In this document: piece by piece, positions 1-9,828 of the stretch
How positions within the stretch are numbered: the stretch's first letter is position 1
Layout: each line of letters starts with the position of its first letter
From: Planomicrobium sp. Y74
Lineage (GTDB): Bacteria > Bacillota > Bacilli > Bacillales_A > Planococcaceae
Direction: 5' to 3'
NCBI RefSeq assembly: GCF_003668635.1
Contig: NZ_RCWH01000001.1
Location: forward strand, 124,001 to 188,000
Length of the DNA stretch: 64,000 bases
Notes under the pieces: generated by a model
The model's database searches: none
What the model was told of the DNA's origin: nothing
Seen by the model: the letters and a program-made list of their open reading frames with translations, nothing else
Program-made: the position numbers and the translations under genes

Positions 1-28
1 CTTTTTGAATCTCTTCTACAGTCGCCAT
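1..28 (-). CDS. Unidentified gene, 5' end only
   Basis: Only the first nine codons (MATVEEIQK) lie in the window; the gene runs off the left edge. An ATG at 26-28 is preceded on the minus strand by AGGTGA at good spacing, so the start is believable. It lies downstream of aroA and beyond the aroA terminator, so it is probably a separate transcription unit. In B. subtilis the gene after the EPSP synthase gene is ypiA (TPR protein); identity here is inference from position only. Confidence 0.5.
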
Positions 29-90
29 ACAATCACCTATTCTTTCAATTTCCTACTTCCATCCTACACGATACGCTGTTTATAGCATAA

Positions 91-113
91 TAAAAACCCC
101 CCCGAAGGAGAGT
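91..113 (-). terminator. Terminator of the aro operon
   Basis: Directly after the aroA stop the minus strand reads CTCTCC, a TTCG-type loop, a run of G and then five T. The six-base stem includes two G-U pairs. It should end the aroC-to-aroA transcript. Confidence 0.7.
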
Positions 114-1399
114 CAGACAATCAGTTTATTCAGATGTTCAAAAAAGCCTGGATAAGACACTGCTATGCAATCGGGATCATCAATTGATACCGAACCGTCG
201 GCTGCCAGCGAAGCAATGGCTGCCATCATTCCCAGCCTGTGGTCGCCGTATGTTTTCATATCTGCGCCACTTAGCGGAGTTGGGCCATTAATGATCATGC
301 CATCCTCAGTAGCTGTGATGTCAGCTCCCATTTTGGATAATTCATCGACCACGGCCGTAATTCTGTCGGTTTCTTTAACACGCAGCTCTTCAGCATCTTT
401 TATAATGGTTGTGCCTTGGCACTGGGTGGCAATCAAAGCGATAATTGGAATTTCATCAATCAGCCTAGGAATCAGTGGGCCGCCAATTTCAATTCCCTTT
501 AACTGCGAAGAGCGGATCAGCAGATCAGCAGAGCGTTCTCCTTCGGTTTCGTTTTCACGTATTTCATAATCTGCTCCCATTTGGTCTATCACGTCAAGAA
601 TTCCTGTCCTTGTCGGATTTGTCCCGACGTTCTCCAGGCGAATCTCACTTCCTTCTGTCACCAGCGCTGCAGCTATAAAGAAGGCAGCAGAAGAAATATC
701 TCCTGGGACTTTGACGTGGCGGGCCGACAGGGTTTGTCCCCCTGCCATTTCGATAATATTTTCGTTCCTTTTTATATCCGCACCAAAATGGCGCAGCATA
801 ATTTCCGTATGGTCTCTTGTCGCGACCGGTTCTTCGATAATCGTTTTGCCGTTTGCATTCAAGGCTGCCAGTAAAATGGCCGATTTCACCTGTGCACTGG
901 CAACCGGCAGTGTATAATTAATCCCGGTCAGCCGAGTTCCTTGAATTGCCAATGGGGTGAACTGGCCACCCGAACGCCCGCGTATATCAGCGCCCATCAA
1001 TCGAAGCGGATCGACAATCCTTTTCATCGGGCGCTTGGCAATAGATTCATCGCCGGCTGCAACAGAATGGAATGAGGTACCAGCCAGCAGCCCGAGCAGC
1101 AGCCGGGTGGTGGTTCCCGAATTTCCGGTATCCAAAACAGCATCCGGTTCTGTCCATCCATCGATTCCTTTGCTATTGATTGTAACCTGATTGCCATCCA
1201 ATTTGATTTCTACGCCGAGTTTCCGAAAACAGCTGATAGTGCTCAGGCAATCAGCGCCAAGTAAAAAGCCTTCCACTGTGGTCTTTCCTGAAGCTATCGC
1301 ACCGAACATGATGGAACGGTGGGAAATCGATTTATCACCCGGCACCTGGATAGTGCCGTTCAAAGAAGGTTTTTCATAATTTAATTTCGTCGGCAACAT
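113..1399 (-). CDS. aroA: 3-phosphoshikimate 1-carboxyvinyltransferase (EPSP synthase)
   Basis: Sixth step of the shikimate pathway: joins shikimate-3-phosphate and phosphoenolpyruvate to give EPSP, in the cytoplasm. The 428 residues match the usual family length. Visible motifs are the N-terminal GDKSISHR (residues 21-28), NSGTTTR (93-99), SAQVKSA, and RVKETDR near 345. It is the last gene of aroC-aroB-aroH-tyrA-aroA, 12 bases after tyrA, and is followed by a terminator. B. subtilis names the equivalent gene aroE. Confidence 0.97.
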   Translation of the reverse strand: MLPTKLNYEKPSLNGTIQVPGDKSISHRSIMFGAIASGKTTVEGFLLGADCLSTISCFRKLGVEIKLDGNQVTINSKGIDGWTEPDAVLDTGNSGTTTRLLLGLLAGTSFHSVAAGDESIAKRPMKRIVDPLRLMGADIRGRSGGQFTPLAIQGTRLTGINYTLPVASAQVKSAILLAALNANGKTIIEEPVATRDHTEIMLRHFGADIKRNENIIEMAGGQTLSARHVKVPGDISSAAFFIAAALVTEGSEIRLENVGTNPTRTGILDVIDQMGADYEIRENETEGERSADLLIRSSQLKGIEIGGPLIPRLIDEIPIIALIATQCQGTTIIKDAEELRVKETDRITAVVDELSKMGADITATEDGMIINGPTPLSGADMKTYGDHRLGMMAAIASLAADGSVSIDDPDCIAVSYPGFFEHLNKLIV

Positions 1400-1411
1400 A
1401 CGTTCCTCCCC

Positions 1412-2500
1412 TCAGGAAATATAAACATCGTACACAGTTCGTTCTGCAATGCATTCCTTCGCCTTTTCCCGATCCTCAGCTGTCTGAAAACTGATCACCA
1501 AAATCCCGAACACGTCTTCCCGGGTTTCCAATATTCTCAAGTTTACGATGCTGATCTGCGCTTCTGCAAGATATCCGGTCAACTCGGAAATGATTCCCGG
1601 AACATCGGGGATATCGACATAAAGATCGAATATGGAATACATGGCCCCATGCCCGGCTATCGGCAATTGATCCCTGACAGACTTAGCTTTTTCGAAATAT
1701 TGGCGAATCGGCTCTTCTTCGTTAACTTCCAGAAGATTTTTTAATTTTATCATTTCCTCTATCCATAAATTCAATTGGGCTGTGATCATTCCATTATTTT
1801 GTGTAGTGATGTCCCTCCACATGGTTGGATCCGAAGAGGCGATGCGGGTTATATCGCGGAACCCTCCGGCTGCAAGCTGCTTTGTAAAGGGATATTCCTG
1901 TTCCCTGTCGAGCTGATGGACGAGCGAGGCAGCAATAAGATGTGGAAAATGGCTGACAATCGACGTCATATGGTCATGCTCTTTTGCTGTCAGCACCTGA
2001 ATTTTCGCTTTTGTTACAGAAAGAAGCTCTTTCATCTTCTCGATATGCGCATCAGCAGCCAATCGCCCTGGAGTCAAAATATAAAAAGCATTCTCAAAAA
2101 GCACTTCTTTTGCTGCTTCCACTCCACTTTTATGTGAACCGGCCATTGGGTGCCCACCGATAAAAATGTACTTTAAATTAGCCGCAGCTTCCATTATTTC
2201 CATTTTAGTGCTGCCGGTGTCACTGATGATCACGTCATCCTTTAACTTCCAGTACTGGCTTTGTTGAAGTAATTTTTTTGCAGCGCCGACGGGAGTCGCC
2301 AAAATGATGAAATCCGCTTCGGCCGCAGCTTCCTCAAGAGATAATGCTGCATGATGGATAATCCCCATTTTATATGCCTTTCGGACAGTTAATGCATCCG
2401 CGTCGTATCCGAATATTACCGCATCGCCATGTCTCATCAAGGCTTTTGCCAATGAACCGCCGATCAAACCCAGTCCGATAACAAGAATGTTCTTTTTCAC
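1412..2500 (-). CDS. tyrA: Prephenate dehydrogenase with C-terminal ACT domain
   Basis: Oxidises prephenate to 4-hydroxyphenylpyruvate with NAD, committing flux to tyrosine. The N-terminus has the Rossmann motif GLGLIGGSLA (9-18); the middle carries the prephenate dehydrogenase core (GGHPMAGSHKSG); residues after about 290 (FDLYVDIPDVPG onward) look like an ACT domain, the usual seat of amino acid feedback. The start overlaps the aroH stop by four bases, implying translational coupling. In B. subtilis trpEDCFBA and hisC lie between aroH and tyrA; they are absent here. Confidence 0.96.
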   Translation of the reverse strand: MKKNILVIGLGLIGGSLAKALMRHGDAVIFGYDADALTVRKAYKMGIIHHAALSLEEAAAEADFIILATPVGAAKKLLQQSQYWKLKDDVIISDTGSTKMEIMEAAANLKYIFIGGHPMAGSHKSGVEAAKEVLFENAFYILTPGRLAADAHIEKMKELLSVTKAKIQVLTAKEHDHMTSIVSHFPHLIAASLVHQLDREQEYPFTKQLAAGGFRDITRIASSDPTMWRDITTQNNGMITAQLNLWIEEMIKLKNLLEVNEEEPIRQYFEKAKSVRDQLPIAGHGAMYSIFDLYVDIPDVPGIISELTGYLAEAQISIVNLRILETREDVFGILVISFQTAEDREKAKECIAERTVYDVYIS

Positions 2501-2883
2501 CGTTCTTCCACCTTGCTGTCTTTTAACAGATCCGGCCGCAATTTGACTGCATCATTCATGTAAATATGGTGAATATCTTTTTGGCCCACTGCTGTATTGA
2601 CGTGCATCATGACACGTATGCACAATGGCATACTGCCTGGAACGTCCATTTCATGCGTACACATGACAGGGACGTACGTCCAATTTTCAATTGTCCGAAC
2701 AGCTTTTGCTGGAAACGCAGAAGAGATATCGGTAGTGGTAGATATCACCACTGAAGCTACGTGTTCCGGATCAACAAGGTTCTGTTCAGCCATTTCTAGC
2801 ACAAGTTTTCTTGTTTCAGTCAGGATTTCTTCCGGACGATCGGCAGAAACAGTAATTGCCCCCCGGATGCCTCGCATCATCAT
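2497..2883 (-). CDS. aroH: Chorismate mutase, AroH type
   Basis: Rearranges chorismate to prephenate. It is a small single-domain AroH-class enzyme (128 residues) opening with MRGIRGAITV, the class signature, and keeping the conserved arginines and the C-terminal LRPDL. The ATG overlaps the aroB stop as ATGA, and the stop overlaps tyrA. The first or second Met are both possible starts. Being a stand-alone mutase, it is not fused to a DAHP synthase in this operon. Confidence 0.96.
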   Translation of the reverse strand: MMMRGIRGAITVSADRPEEILTETRKLVLEMAEQNLVDPEHVASVVISTTTDISSAFPAKAVRTIENWTYVPVMCTHEMDVPGSMPLCIRVMMHVNTAVGQKDIHHIYMNDAVKLRPDLLKDSKVEER

Positions 2884-3959
2884 ATATGCATCTCTCCTAT
2901 CTTTGAACGTAATGCGTCGTAGGCTTTTTCTGCCTCTTTCTCATCAATTGTCGCCATAAAAGGGCGGCCCGTTTCTTTCAGCAGCACGAAGTTCAATAAA
3001 CCTCCGGATGACTTCTTATCTTTTTTCATGATTCCAGCCAACTTCTCAAAACTGAAATTTTCGAGTAATCCAAGTGGATAGCCGTTGAAAAGGCACCACT
3101 CAAGAAATTCAGGCAATTTTCTATGCCCTGACAATTCCAGTGCATATGCCATGCCGATTGCGACTGCCTCGCCATGAGTGATTTTTCCATAACCCGACAA
3201 TGCTTCGATTGCATGCGCCAGCGTGTGTCCGAAATTCAAGAATTTTCTTACACCGCTTTCAAATTCATCTTCCTCGACAATGGCCGCTTTGACAGCAATC
3301 CCCCGCTCCAGATTCACAGCCAATTGCTCTTTGCTCATCTCCTGGAGGTTTTTAACTGCCAGCAACTCCAGCAACCAGTTTTCATTTGAAATAAAAGCGT
3401 GTTTTATGACTTCCGCCATTCCTGACCTAATTTCCTTGTCAGGCAATGTTTCCAGAAAATACGTGTCATATATTACCGCGGCAGGCTGATGGAATGTACC
3501 GATCATATTTTTGCCTAAAGCGTGGTTGATTGCCGTTTTTCCGCCTACAGCGCTGTCATGCGCCAAAATTGTCGTCGGAATTTGGATGTAAGATATTCCC
3601 CTCATAAAAGTGGAGGCGACGAAACCAACGAGGTCTCCTGTGGCCCCTCCACCAAAAGCCAGCAACAGGGACTTTCTGGAGAAATCATTTTCCAATAAAA
3701 AACTTTGGCATTCCATAAAAGTTTCCATGGATTTTGATTGTTCCCCTGCCGGTATTTCTTTGACGGCCAATTTATCTGCAAGATTCAAACTTGCTTTAAG
3801 GTGGTCAAGGTGAAGCGCGGCCACTTGTGCATCTGCGATGATGGCAATTTTGTCTGCATCGGCAAGCAGTTCCCGGTAGCTTTCATCAAATGCGTTTAAA
3901 GCACCCTGGCCTATGTAGACTTTATAAGGATTAGCTGCTTCTACAGTCAGCATAGTCAT
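2880..3959 (-). CDS. aroB: 3-dehydroquinate synthase
   Basis: Second shikimate-pathway enzyme, converting DAHP to 3-dehydroquinate with NAD and a divalent metal. The NAD-binding GGGATGD is at 103-109. Likely metal ligands E183 (AEVIKH), H245 (NFGHTLAH) and H262 (THGEA) are all present. At 359 residues it has family length. It sits four bases after aroC and overlaps aroH. Met1 or Met3 could be the start. Confidence 0.97.
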   Translation of the reverse strand: MTMLTVEAANPYKVYIGQGALNAFDESYRELLADADKIAIIADAQVAALHLDHLKASLNLADKLAVKEIPAGEQSKSMETFMECQSFLLENDFSRKSLLLAFGGGATGDLVGFVASTFMRGISYIQIPTTILAHDSAVGGKTAINHALGKNMIGTFHQPAAVIYDTYFLETLPDKEIRSGMAEVIKHAFISNENWLLELLAVKNLQEMSKEQLAVNLERGIAVKAAIVEEDEFESGVRKFLNFGHTLAHAIEALSGYGKITHGEAVAIGMAYALELSGHRKLPEFLEWCLFNGYPLGLLENFSFEKLAGIMKKDKKSSGGLLNFVLLKETGRPFMATIDEKEAEKAYDALRSKIGEMHI

Positions 3960-3963
3960 AGAA

Positions 3964-5136
3964 TCAGTACTCCTTTGTATATGTCAGATAATCAGCGATA
4001 TTTGCCTGCAGCCTCGGCAATTGGTCGGCGTCGAATTGTTCAAGCAATGCGTTTGCCACTTCCCAGGCCACCACATGTTCCGCCACTATGGAAGCTGCAG
4101 GAACAGCGCAACTGTCAGAACGCTCAATACTGGCCTGGAAAGGTTCCTTCGTTTCAATATCGACGCTTTGAAGCGGCTTGTATAATGTAGGGATCGGTTT
4201 CATGACACCGCGGACGACTATCGGCATCCCGGTCGTCATACCACCTTCAAAACCACCCAGGTTATTTGTTTTGCGTGTATAGCCTTCAGCTTCATTCCAT
4301 AATATTTCATCGTGGACCTGGCTTCCCGGTTTACGCGCCATTTCAAATCCCAGACCGAATTCGACTCCCTTGAATGCATTGATGCTCATGACAGAAGCTG
4401 CAATTTTAGCATCCAGCTTACGGTCGTAATGGACATAACTGCCGATACCGGCAGGCATGCCTTCCACAATCACTTCAACAGTTCCGCCGATGGAATCGCC
4501 ATTTTTCTTCGTTTCATCTATTAAATCGGTCATCCGTTGAGTCACTGATGGGTCTGCACAATAAACCGCATCTTTTTCAACAGCTTCCCTGATTTCAGCC
4601 ACTGATTTGCCGGTATAGCTTTCAGGATTTACTTTGATGCCCCCGATTTCAGTCACATGCGACACCATTTCAATGCCCAACTGAGCTAATAGTTGTTTTG
4701 CCACGGCACCTACTGCGACTCGTACAGTCGTTTCTCTTGCAGAAGAGCGTTCCAGCACGTTCCGCAGATCACGATGGCCATATTTCATGCCCCCATTTAA
4801 ATCAGCATGTCCAGGCCGCGGACGGGAAATTTGCCGTTTGACTTCATCCGTTTCCTCAATGGGTTCAATGCCCATCACATTTGTCCAATGCTTCCAGTCA
4901 TCATTTTTCACGACCAGGGCAACCGGAGAACCAAGCGTCTTCCCATGCCGAACTCCAGAAACAATCTCTACTGTATCAGTCTCTATCTGCATTCTTCTGC
5001 CGCGGCCATGTCCGCCCTGTCTTCTTTTAAGTTCTTTATTGATCATTTCTGCCGTTAGCGGCAGTTGAGCCGGCAACCCTTCAATTATTGCGGTCAATTG
5101 CGGTCCATGTGATTCTCCTGCTGTCAAATAACGCAT
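3964..5136 (-). CDS. aroC: Chorismate synthase
   Basis: Last common aromatic step: removes phosphate from EPSP to give chorismate, using reduced FMN. Signatures seen are GESHGP (7-12), [12 protein letters not shown], the RSSARETT block near 130, and the C-terminal [10 protein letters not shown]. It is 390 residues and the first gene of the aro operon. An AGGA-type ribosome site lies just upstream. B. subtilis calls this gene aroF. The cheR gene found between ndk and aroF in B. subtilis is not here; a repeat (5292-5403) lies there instead. Confidence 0.97.
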   Translation of the reverse strand: MRYLTAGESHGPQLTAIIEGLPAQLPLTAEMINKELKRRQGGHGRGRRMQIETDTVEIVSGVRHGKTLGSPVALVVKNDDWKHWTNVMGIEPIEETDEVKRQISRPRPGHADLNGGMKYGHRDLRNVLERSSARETTVRVAVGAVAKQLLAQLGIEMVSHVTEIGGIKVNPESYTGKSVAEIREAVEKDAVYCADPSVTQRMTDLIDETKKNGDSIGGTVEVIVEGMPAGIGSYVHYDRKLDAKIAASVMSINAFKGVEFGLGFEMARKPGSQVHDEILWNEAEGYTRKTNNLGGFEGGMTTGMPIVVRGVMKPIPTLYKPLQSVDIETKEPFQASIERSDSCAVPAASIVAEHVVAWEVANALLEQFDADQLPRLQANIADYLTYTKEY

Positions 5137-5291
5137 AAACGCTTTCCTCCTTCAACGCACTAAAGTATTTATGTATCACTATAACACATAATATTTCATC
5201 AATTCTATACGAAATTGCCAAGAAAGTGAACTATACCAACACTTTATATCTTTGAAAGCTAAAATGGAAAATAAAGGGAATAAAAAAGACA

Positions 5292-5403
5292 GCCAATTGT
5301 CGGCCGAAGGTAGTTCGGTCGACAATTGGCGACGAAGCTAGCGTAGCGATGCAACGCTTTTTCATGTCTCGAAGCTAGCGTTAGCGATGCAGGGACAGGA
5401 GCA
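5292..5403. repeat. Repeat locus A: 17-bp hairpin plus invariant flank
   Basis: Bases 5292-5308 pair with 5314-5330 over 17 continuous positions (one G-U) around a five-base loop. GACGAAGCTAGCG follows immediately, the flank found at five other loci. After it come GTCTC, a second copy of the GAAGCTAGCG core, and GGGAC, a second small hairpin shared with locus E5 (39143-39192). The stem sequence differs from every other copy in the window. Confidence 0.85.
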
Positions 5404-5502
5404 CGAGTTTTGCCTCGGTGCCGCACAACTGCATGACCCGCGTCCAATGTGTGGAAAAGCGTCCACTTACAGCGAAATTATTGAAGCTTTCACTAATTTA
5501 CT

Positions 5503-5532
5503 AAAAAAAAGAGACAGCCTAGGGGCTGTCTC
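5503..5532 (-). terminator. ndk terminator
   Basis: GAGACAGCC and GGCTGTCTC form a perfect nine-base stem with a four-base loop, followed on the minus strand by eight T. It ends the folE-to-ndk transcript. Confidence 0.9.
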
Positions 5533-5543
5533 AGTCATCCGGA

Positions 5544-5990
5544 TTAGTTAACCCAGCTGCTCATTGTTTTTTCGTATGATACCAATTCTTCTTCTTTGAA
5601 GAACAAACCGATTTCACGCTCTGCACTTTCAGCAGAATCTGATCCGTGGATCATGTTTTTTCCGACAGTAACTGCGAAGTCGCCGCGGATTGTTCCTGGA
5701 GCTGCATCTTTAGGGTTTGTAGCGCCCATCATTTGACGTGCAGTCAAAATAACGTTTTCGCCTTCCCAAACCATTGCGAATACAGGGCCTGAAGTGATGA
5801 ATTCAACCAATTCACCGAAGAAAGGGCGTTCTTTGTGTTCGCCGTAATGCTCTTCAGCCAATTCAGTTGGAATCTGCATCAATTTAGCACCCGCCAAGTT
5901 ATAGCCTTTTTTCTCGAAACGAGCTACAATCTCACCGATTACATTGCGTTGCACACCATCAGGTTTTACCATTAAAAACGTTTTTTCCAT
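5544..5990 (-). CDS. ndk: Nucleoside diphosphate kinase
   Basis: Transfers the terminal phosphate from ATP to other nucleoside diphosphates through a phosphohistidine. The start [12 protein letters not shown] and the active-site NMIHGSDS (His near 115) are typical, and 148 residues is family length. An ATG at 5990 is preferred over the upstream GTG (5999) because AGGAG lies eight bases before it. Last gene of the hepS-menG-hepT-ndk run, as in B. subtilis. Confidence 0.97.
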   Translation of the reverse strand: MEKTFLMVKPDGVQRNVIGEIVARFEKKGYNLAGAKLMQIPTELAEEHYGEHKERPFFGELVEFITSGPVFAMVWEGENVILTARQMMGATNPKDAAPGTIRGDFAVTVGKNMIHGSDSAESAEREIGLFFKEEELVSYEKTMSSWVN

Positions 5991-6077
5991 AATTAACACT
6001 CCTCTATTAAAAGCTCGGACATAAGTTGCCCACCTTAAAAAATACTATCATTATGAAGCGGATTGTCAACTCTCAGC

Positions 6078-7052
6078 CTAAAACTTTCTTTTTCCAATAA
6101 ACAACGCAATATTTCTCATTGTTTTATTGGCATTGCCTTTCGGCAGCAGCACAAGTTCTTTCAGTGCTTTGTTAAGATACTGGTCGCTAAGGGATTTAGC
6201 TTCCATCAATGCCGGGCTGGTGCGTATCAATTCCACAATTTCCAGGCGTTCACTGTCTGTCATGTCTTTACCGACAGCTTCTTTTAATTTTTTGTAGATT
6301 AAGGGATCCTTTCGTGCAAAAAGAACAGGAAGTGTTATATTTCCTTGGATAAAATCGCTTCCTGCAGGTTTTCCCAATTCTTCATCCGACGAGGTAAAAT
6401 CAAGGATATCATCAGTGATTTGGAAAGACATACCGATGAAATAGCCGAATCTGCGCAACCGTGCTGCAGTTTCGGCATCTGTCCCGGAAACAGTCGCTCC
6501 GAGTTCACAGCTTGAGGATATCAATAACGCGGTTTTACGTTTAATACGGCGCAGATAATCCCGTACCGTTTGATCCAATTTATATTTATCCTCGATTTGA
6601 ATAATCTCTCCCCGGCAAACTTCAATCATTGTCTTGGAAAGAATATCATGTATTTTAGGATCTTCTATCACAGTTATATATTCAAGTGCGCGAGCCAATA
6701 TGAAATCTCCTGTATACATTGCTACACTATTGTTCCACTGTGCTTTGACAGTGGTCTGCCCCCGTCTCATTTCCGAATCGTCAATGACATCATCATGGAC
6801 GAGCGAAGCCATATGGATTAACTCAAGCGGCACTGCCACCTGCTTCATCACATCGACATTATAATCGCCGAATTTGCCTGCAAGCAAAACAAAAACAGGC
6901 CGGATTCTCTTTCCTCCGGCCTGCAATAAGTGTAAGGAAGCTTCATTTAGGAGGAGTGAATTGGAACCCACAGCAACTTCTAATTCTTTTTCGATCTTAT
7001 CCAATTCCGGTCTAAGTTCGGAATAGAGCAATTTCAACTTCACCTTTTCCAC
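6078..7052 (-). CDS. hepT: Heptaprenyl diphosphate synthase, catalytic subunit (component II)
   Basis: Catalytic half of the two-subunit enzyme that extends farnesyl diphosphate to the C35 side chain of menaquinone-7. Both aspartate-rich prenyl-binding motifs are present: DDVIDD at 87-92 and DDILD at 214-218. Length 324 matches. Its partner hepS lies upstream with menG between them, the same order as B. subtilis, so one operon should supply chain synthesis and final methylation of menaquinone. Confidence 0.96.
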   Translation of the reverse strand: MEKVKLKLLYSELRPELDKIEKELEVAVGSNSLLLNEASLHLLQAGGKRIRPVFVLLAGKFGDYNVDVMKQVAVPLELIHMASLVHDDVIDDSEMRRGQTTVKAQWNNSVAMYTGDFILARALEYITVIEDPKIHDILSKTMIEVCRGEIIQIEDKYKLDQTVRDYLRRIKRKTALLISSSCELGATVSGTDAETAARLRRFGYFIGMSFQITDDILDFTSSDEELGKPAGSDFIQGNITLPVLFARKDPLIYKKLKEAVGKDMTDSERLEIVELIRTSPALMEAKSLSDQYLNKALKELVLLPKGNANKTMRNIALFIGKRKF

Positions 7053-7069
7053 TTAAAAACCTTCTCCCG

Positions 7070-7774
7070 CTATTTTACTTTTTTGATGCCCATATGAAGG
7101 GCTGCTGCGCCACCGGTATAAGGCTTGTATTTCACCTTTTCGAAACCTACTTGAACAAACAGCTTTGCCAATTGCTTCATACCAGGAAAACCTTTTGCTG
7201 ATTCCTGAAGCCATGAATATTCTCTATAGCTTTTAGCGAAAAGCTTGCCGAATACAGGCATGATAAAGCGGAAATAAAAGCGGAAAAACGGTTTAAAAAG
7301 AAGGCTTTCCGGCTGTGAAGTTTCAAGACAGGCAATCATGCCGCCGGGTTTAAGTACTCTATGCATTTCAGACAGCACCTGTTCATAGTCAGGCACATTC
7401 CGCAAACCAAAACCTATAGTTGCAAAGTCGAATGTGTTATCCGGATACGGCAAAGACATCGCATTGCCCTGCACAAGCTCAACCTGTGGCAAATGATTTG
7501 TTTTTTCAATACCTACATTCAGCATATTCTGACTGAAGTCGAGACCAACAACACGCCCATTTTTTCCGGCAGCTTCAGCAAGTGCAATTGTCCAGTCTGC
7601 AGTTCCACAGCATACGTCAATCGCTGATGAACCTGGGGACACTTGCATTTTGTGCATTGTATCTTTACGCCATTTATTGTGCTGCTGAAAACTGATGACC
7701 GAGTTCATCTGATCATAATTCTCGGAAATTTTTTCAAATACTTCATGTACACGCTGTTCTTTCGTTTTTGGCAT
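7070..7774 (-). CDS. menG: Demethylmenaquinone methyltransferase
   Basis: Class I SAM-dependent methyltransferase of the UbiE/MenG family, performing the last step of menaquinone synthesis. Motif I (DVCCGTADW) lies near residue 55, followed by [13 protein letters not shown] and the UbiE-type MHRVLKPGG. An ATG at 7774 is chosen because AAGGA sits eight bases upstream; an earlier ATG at 7783 lies directly on that site and overlaps the hepS stop. The result is 234 residues. Confidence 0.96.
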   Translation of the reverse strand: MPKTKEQRVHEVFEKISENYDQMNSVISFQQHNKWRKDTMHKMQVSPGSSAIDVCCGTADWTIALAEAAGKNGRVVGLDFSQNMLNVGIEKTNHLPQVELVQGNAMSLPYPDNTFDFATIGFGLRNVPDYEQVLSEMHRVLKPGGMIACLETSQPESLLFKPFFRFYFRFIMPVFGKLFAKSYREYSWLQESAKGFPGMKQLAKLFVQVGFEKVKYKPYTGGAAALHMGIKKVK

Positions 7775-7779
7775 CTCTA

Positions 7780-8556
7780 TCATCCTTCTCGGGTAAGCTG
7801 TTCAGCTAAATGCTGATGCGGAGTGATTTGATGGAGCATGAAATTCTTCAGATTGAAATCCATAGGATGGACATCTAATGCTTTTGTCAATTCGTTATGC
7901 AGTGAATCCAATTTATCAAGAAGCCAGCGCTCCGAGTAAAGGGGCAGCGGCAGCGCAAGATTTAATTTGCGCAGAATATTGGTTTCTACACCGTTGCGGA
8001 AAGAATCCAATTGATTCGAGAAATAAACATATTCCAAAGCCGGTTTTGCAATAGCTGAATATTGAGAGCAACCATAATAATCGTAGAACACTTTCAATAA
8101 TTCCGTTTCAATAACTTCGGCAGCCGATTCAATTCCAGCGACAGGCATAATTGTTGTTTCATAGAGAGATGCCTTCTTCTCACTGACCCCTATTATGCCA
8201 CTGGCCAATAACTGAATCAATTTGATATTGTTCGTATTGCTTAGCATCTGATAATAAATTCCACTGTAAAAGTCCCCTGCCAAAACTGTCAACTGCTGGC
8301 TTTTGCTGATTGGGGAATCTTCTTCGACCTGATCATGGGCATGTAGTGCAGCGTAGACGATGGCCACTGTTTTTGCAGAATCCTCCATGTCGTCTGACCA
8401 TTGTTTTCCATCAAAAAAAGGCAATAGCAAAAAGAACAAACGCGCCCGGTCAATTGATGGGCCGGCTGTATATTTCTCAAGTGTCCGCTGGTGTAAAGCC
8501 TGCAGGACATCGATTTCCATTGAGGTGATTTTTGAATGTATTTGAAGGTCATTCAT
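7780..8556 (-). CDS. hepS: Heptaprenyl diphosphate synthase, regulatory subunit (component I)
   Basis: Non-catalytic partner of hepT that helps set chain length to C35. Component I sequences are poorly conserved, so the call leans on length (258), an all-alpha look, motifs such as [15 protein letters not shown] and context between mtrB and menG, exactly as in B. subtilis. No aspartate-rich prenyltransferase motif is present, as expected. Confidence 0.9.
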   Translation of the reverse strand: MNDLQIHSKITSMEIDVLQALHQRTLEKYTAGPSIDRARLFFLLLPFFDGKQWSDDMEDSAKTVAIVYAALHAHDQVEEDSPISKSQQLTVLAGDFYSGIYYQMLSNTNNIKLIQLLASGIIGVSEKKASLYETTIMPVAGIESAAEVIETELLKVFYDYYGCSQYSAIAKPALEYVYFSNQLDSFRNGVETNILRKLNLALPLPLYSERWLLDKLDSLHNELTKALDVHPMDFNLKNFMLHQITPHQHLAEQLTREG

Positions 8557-8645
8557 ACTGCGTGCTCCATTCGTAATTTAGCAATTCTACATAAGTTCTA
8601 CATTAAGTATAACACAGCATAGGTTAAGGCTTCATCCATTTGGAC

Positions 8646-8867
8646 CTATTTCTTGGGTTCACTTTCGACCACCCCGTGGGCTGAATGTATTTCTGCCTTG
8701 CCGCGTATTTTCATAGCAGACGTATGTTCAGTAAACTGGGCGATCATCACTTCACCTTTATCCAACTTTTCAGTATGGTGGAATCTAGTATCATTGCCAC
8801 GAGTCAATCCTATGACATTTACGCCATCTTCCTGAGCCCTAATCACAATATATTCAGTTTGTGCCAT
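8646..8867 (-). CDS. mtrB: trp RNA-binding attenuation protein (TRAP)
   Basis: TRAP forms an 11-subunit ring that binds tryptophan and then GAG/UAG repeats in the trp leader RNA to end transcription. The 73 residues align well with the B. subtilis protein. The RNA-contacting KKR residues (B. subtilis K37, K56, R58) are K34, K53 and R55 here, and the tryptophan-pocket segment [13 protein letters not shown] is intact, so it should work. It follows folE by 24 bases. The trp operon is absent from the nearby aro cluster, so its targets must lie elsewhere. Confidence 0.95.
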   Translation of the reverse strand: MAQTEYIVIRAQEDGVNVIGLTRGNDTRFHHTEKLDKGEVMIAQFTEHTSAMKIRGKAEIHSAHGVVESEPKK

Positions 8868-8891
8868 AATTCCGCCTGCTTTCCAATATTT

Positions 8892-9476
8892 TTAATTTTT
8901 ATTGATATAAGTTATAACTTCCGAACGTTTGATGGCATCTGTCTCAAGTATTCCTCGGGCTACTGCAGTTACAGTTGTAGCACCAGGTTTCTTGACACCG
9001 CGCATCGTCATACACATATGTTCAGCTTCAACCATTACAAATACACCGTGGGGATTAAGAGTTTCCATCATTGAATCAGCGATGGTGGATGTAATGCGCT
9101 CCTGAAGCTGCGGACGTTTTGCTACAGTTTCCACTGCGCGAGCCAACTTGCTTAACCCTGTAACGACTCCATCCCGCGGGATGTATGCAATATGCGCTTT
9201 TCCAAAGAACGGCACCAAATGATGCTCGCACATCGAATAAAACGGAATATCCTTTACCAGAACCAATTCTTCATGACCTTCGTGGAATACGGTCTTGAAA
9301 TATTCCTTGGGATCTTCTTTAAGGCCTGAAAATACTTCTGCATACATTTTTGCTACACGCTTTGGTGTATCAAGCAAGCCTTCGCGTGAAATGTCTTCAC
9401 CCACCGCTTCCAAAATCATCGAGACAGCTTTTTCAATTTTTTCAAGATCAACTTTTTGTAATTCCGTATCGGTCAC
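8892..9476 (-). CDS. folE: GTP cyclohydrolase I
   Basis: First step of folate synthesis, making dihydroneopterin triphosphate from GTP. Seen are [13 protein letters not shown], the zinc-site [11 protein letters not shown], and [10 protein letters not shown] near the end with its second cysteine region. The start is set to GTG at 9476 because AGGAGG lies seven bases upstream on the minus strand; 194 residues then match the family. First gene of folE-mtrB (mtrAB in B. subtilis). Confidence 0.96.
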   Translation of the reverse strand: MTDTELQKVDLEKIEKAVSMILEAVGEDISREGLLDTPKRVAKMYAEVFSGLKEDPKEYFKTVFHEGHEELVLVKDIPFYSMCEHHLVPFFGKAHIAYIPRDGVVTGLSKLARAVETVAKRPQLQERITSTIADSMMETLNPHGVFVMVEAEHMCMTMRGVKKPGATTVTAVARGILETDAIKRSEVITYINKN

Positions 9477-9704
9477 AATGGTTCCTCCTGTAAAAGACGA
9501 ATTCAAATACATTCTATGTTGTATGTAATTTCATATTCATCTAGATTAACTTTTGGGCATTTAAATATTATAAATAGTTTCTGGATTTCACTTACCAGAA
9601 AATGGTGAAGGAACTGTGAAAGTTAACCCTGCAACCATCTTAGCATAAGAATCTTAGCATAATAGCGGGTGTTTCGCAAAACTGGTGATTTAAAGAAATG
9701 CGAC

Positions 9705-9814
9705 TGTGCCCGTTTAGCTCTGAAAGGCGTAAGACAGAATAGCGGAGCGGCGTTCTTTGCCGCAGAGCTAGGCTGGCTTATGACCCGAAGAGCTGGGCCA
9801 CAGGAGTCTGGACA
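9705..9814. repeat. Palindromic repeat unit B1 (type I)
   Basis: Imperfect palindrome of about 110 bases. Arms in order: TGTG/CACA, AGCTCT/AGAGCT, GG/CC, TAAG/CTTA, AGC/GCT, GCGGC/GCCGC, with a short central loop. The unit ends in GGAGTCTGGACA, shared by most copies. Compared with C1 and E3, the outer and inner pairs differ but stay complementary. Confidence 0.85.
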
Positions 9815-9828
9815 CTAAGAAAAGCGGA

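Larger units (their letters stand above)
5137..5543. other. Intergenic region between aroC and ndk
   Basis: No convincing gene. It holds the AT-rich aroC upstream region (about 5150-5290), repeat locus A with a long hairpin (5292-5403), about 100 bases without a recognised feature, and the ndk terminator (5503-5532). Confidence 0.7.

Noticed and set aside
5259-5447. 62-residue frame upstream of aroC
   Set aside because: It spans the 17-bp hairpin and repeat flank, with no ribosome site or recognisable protein.
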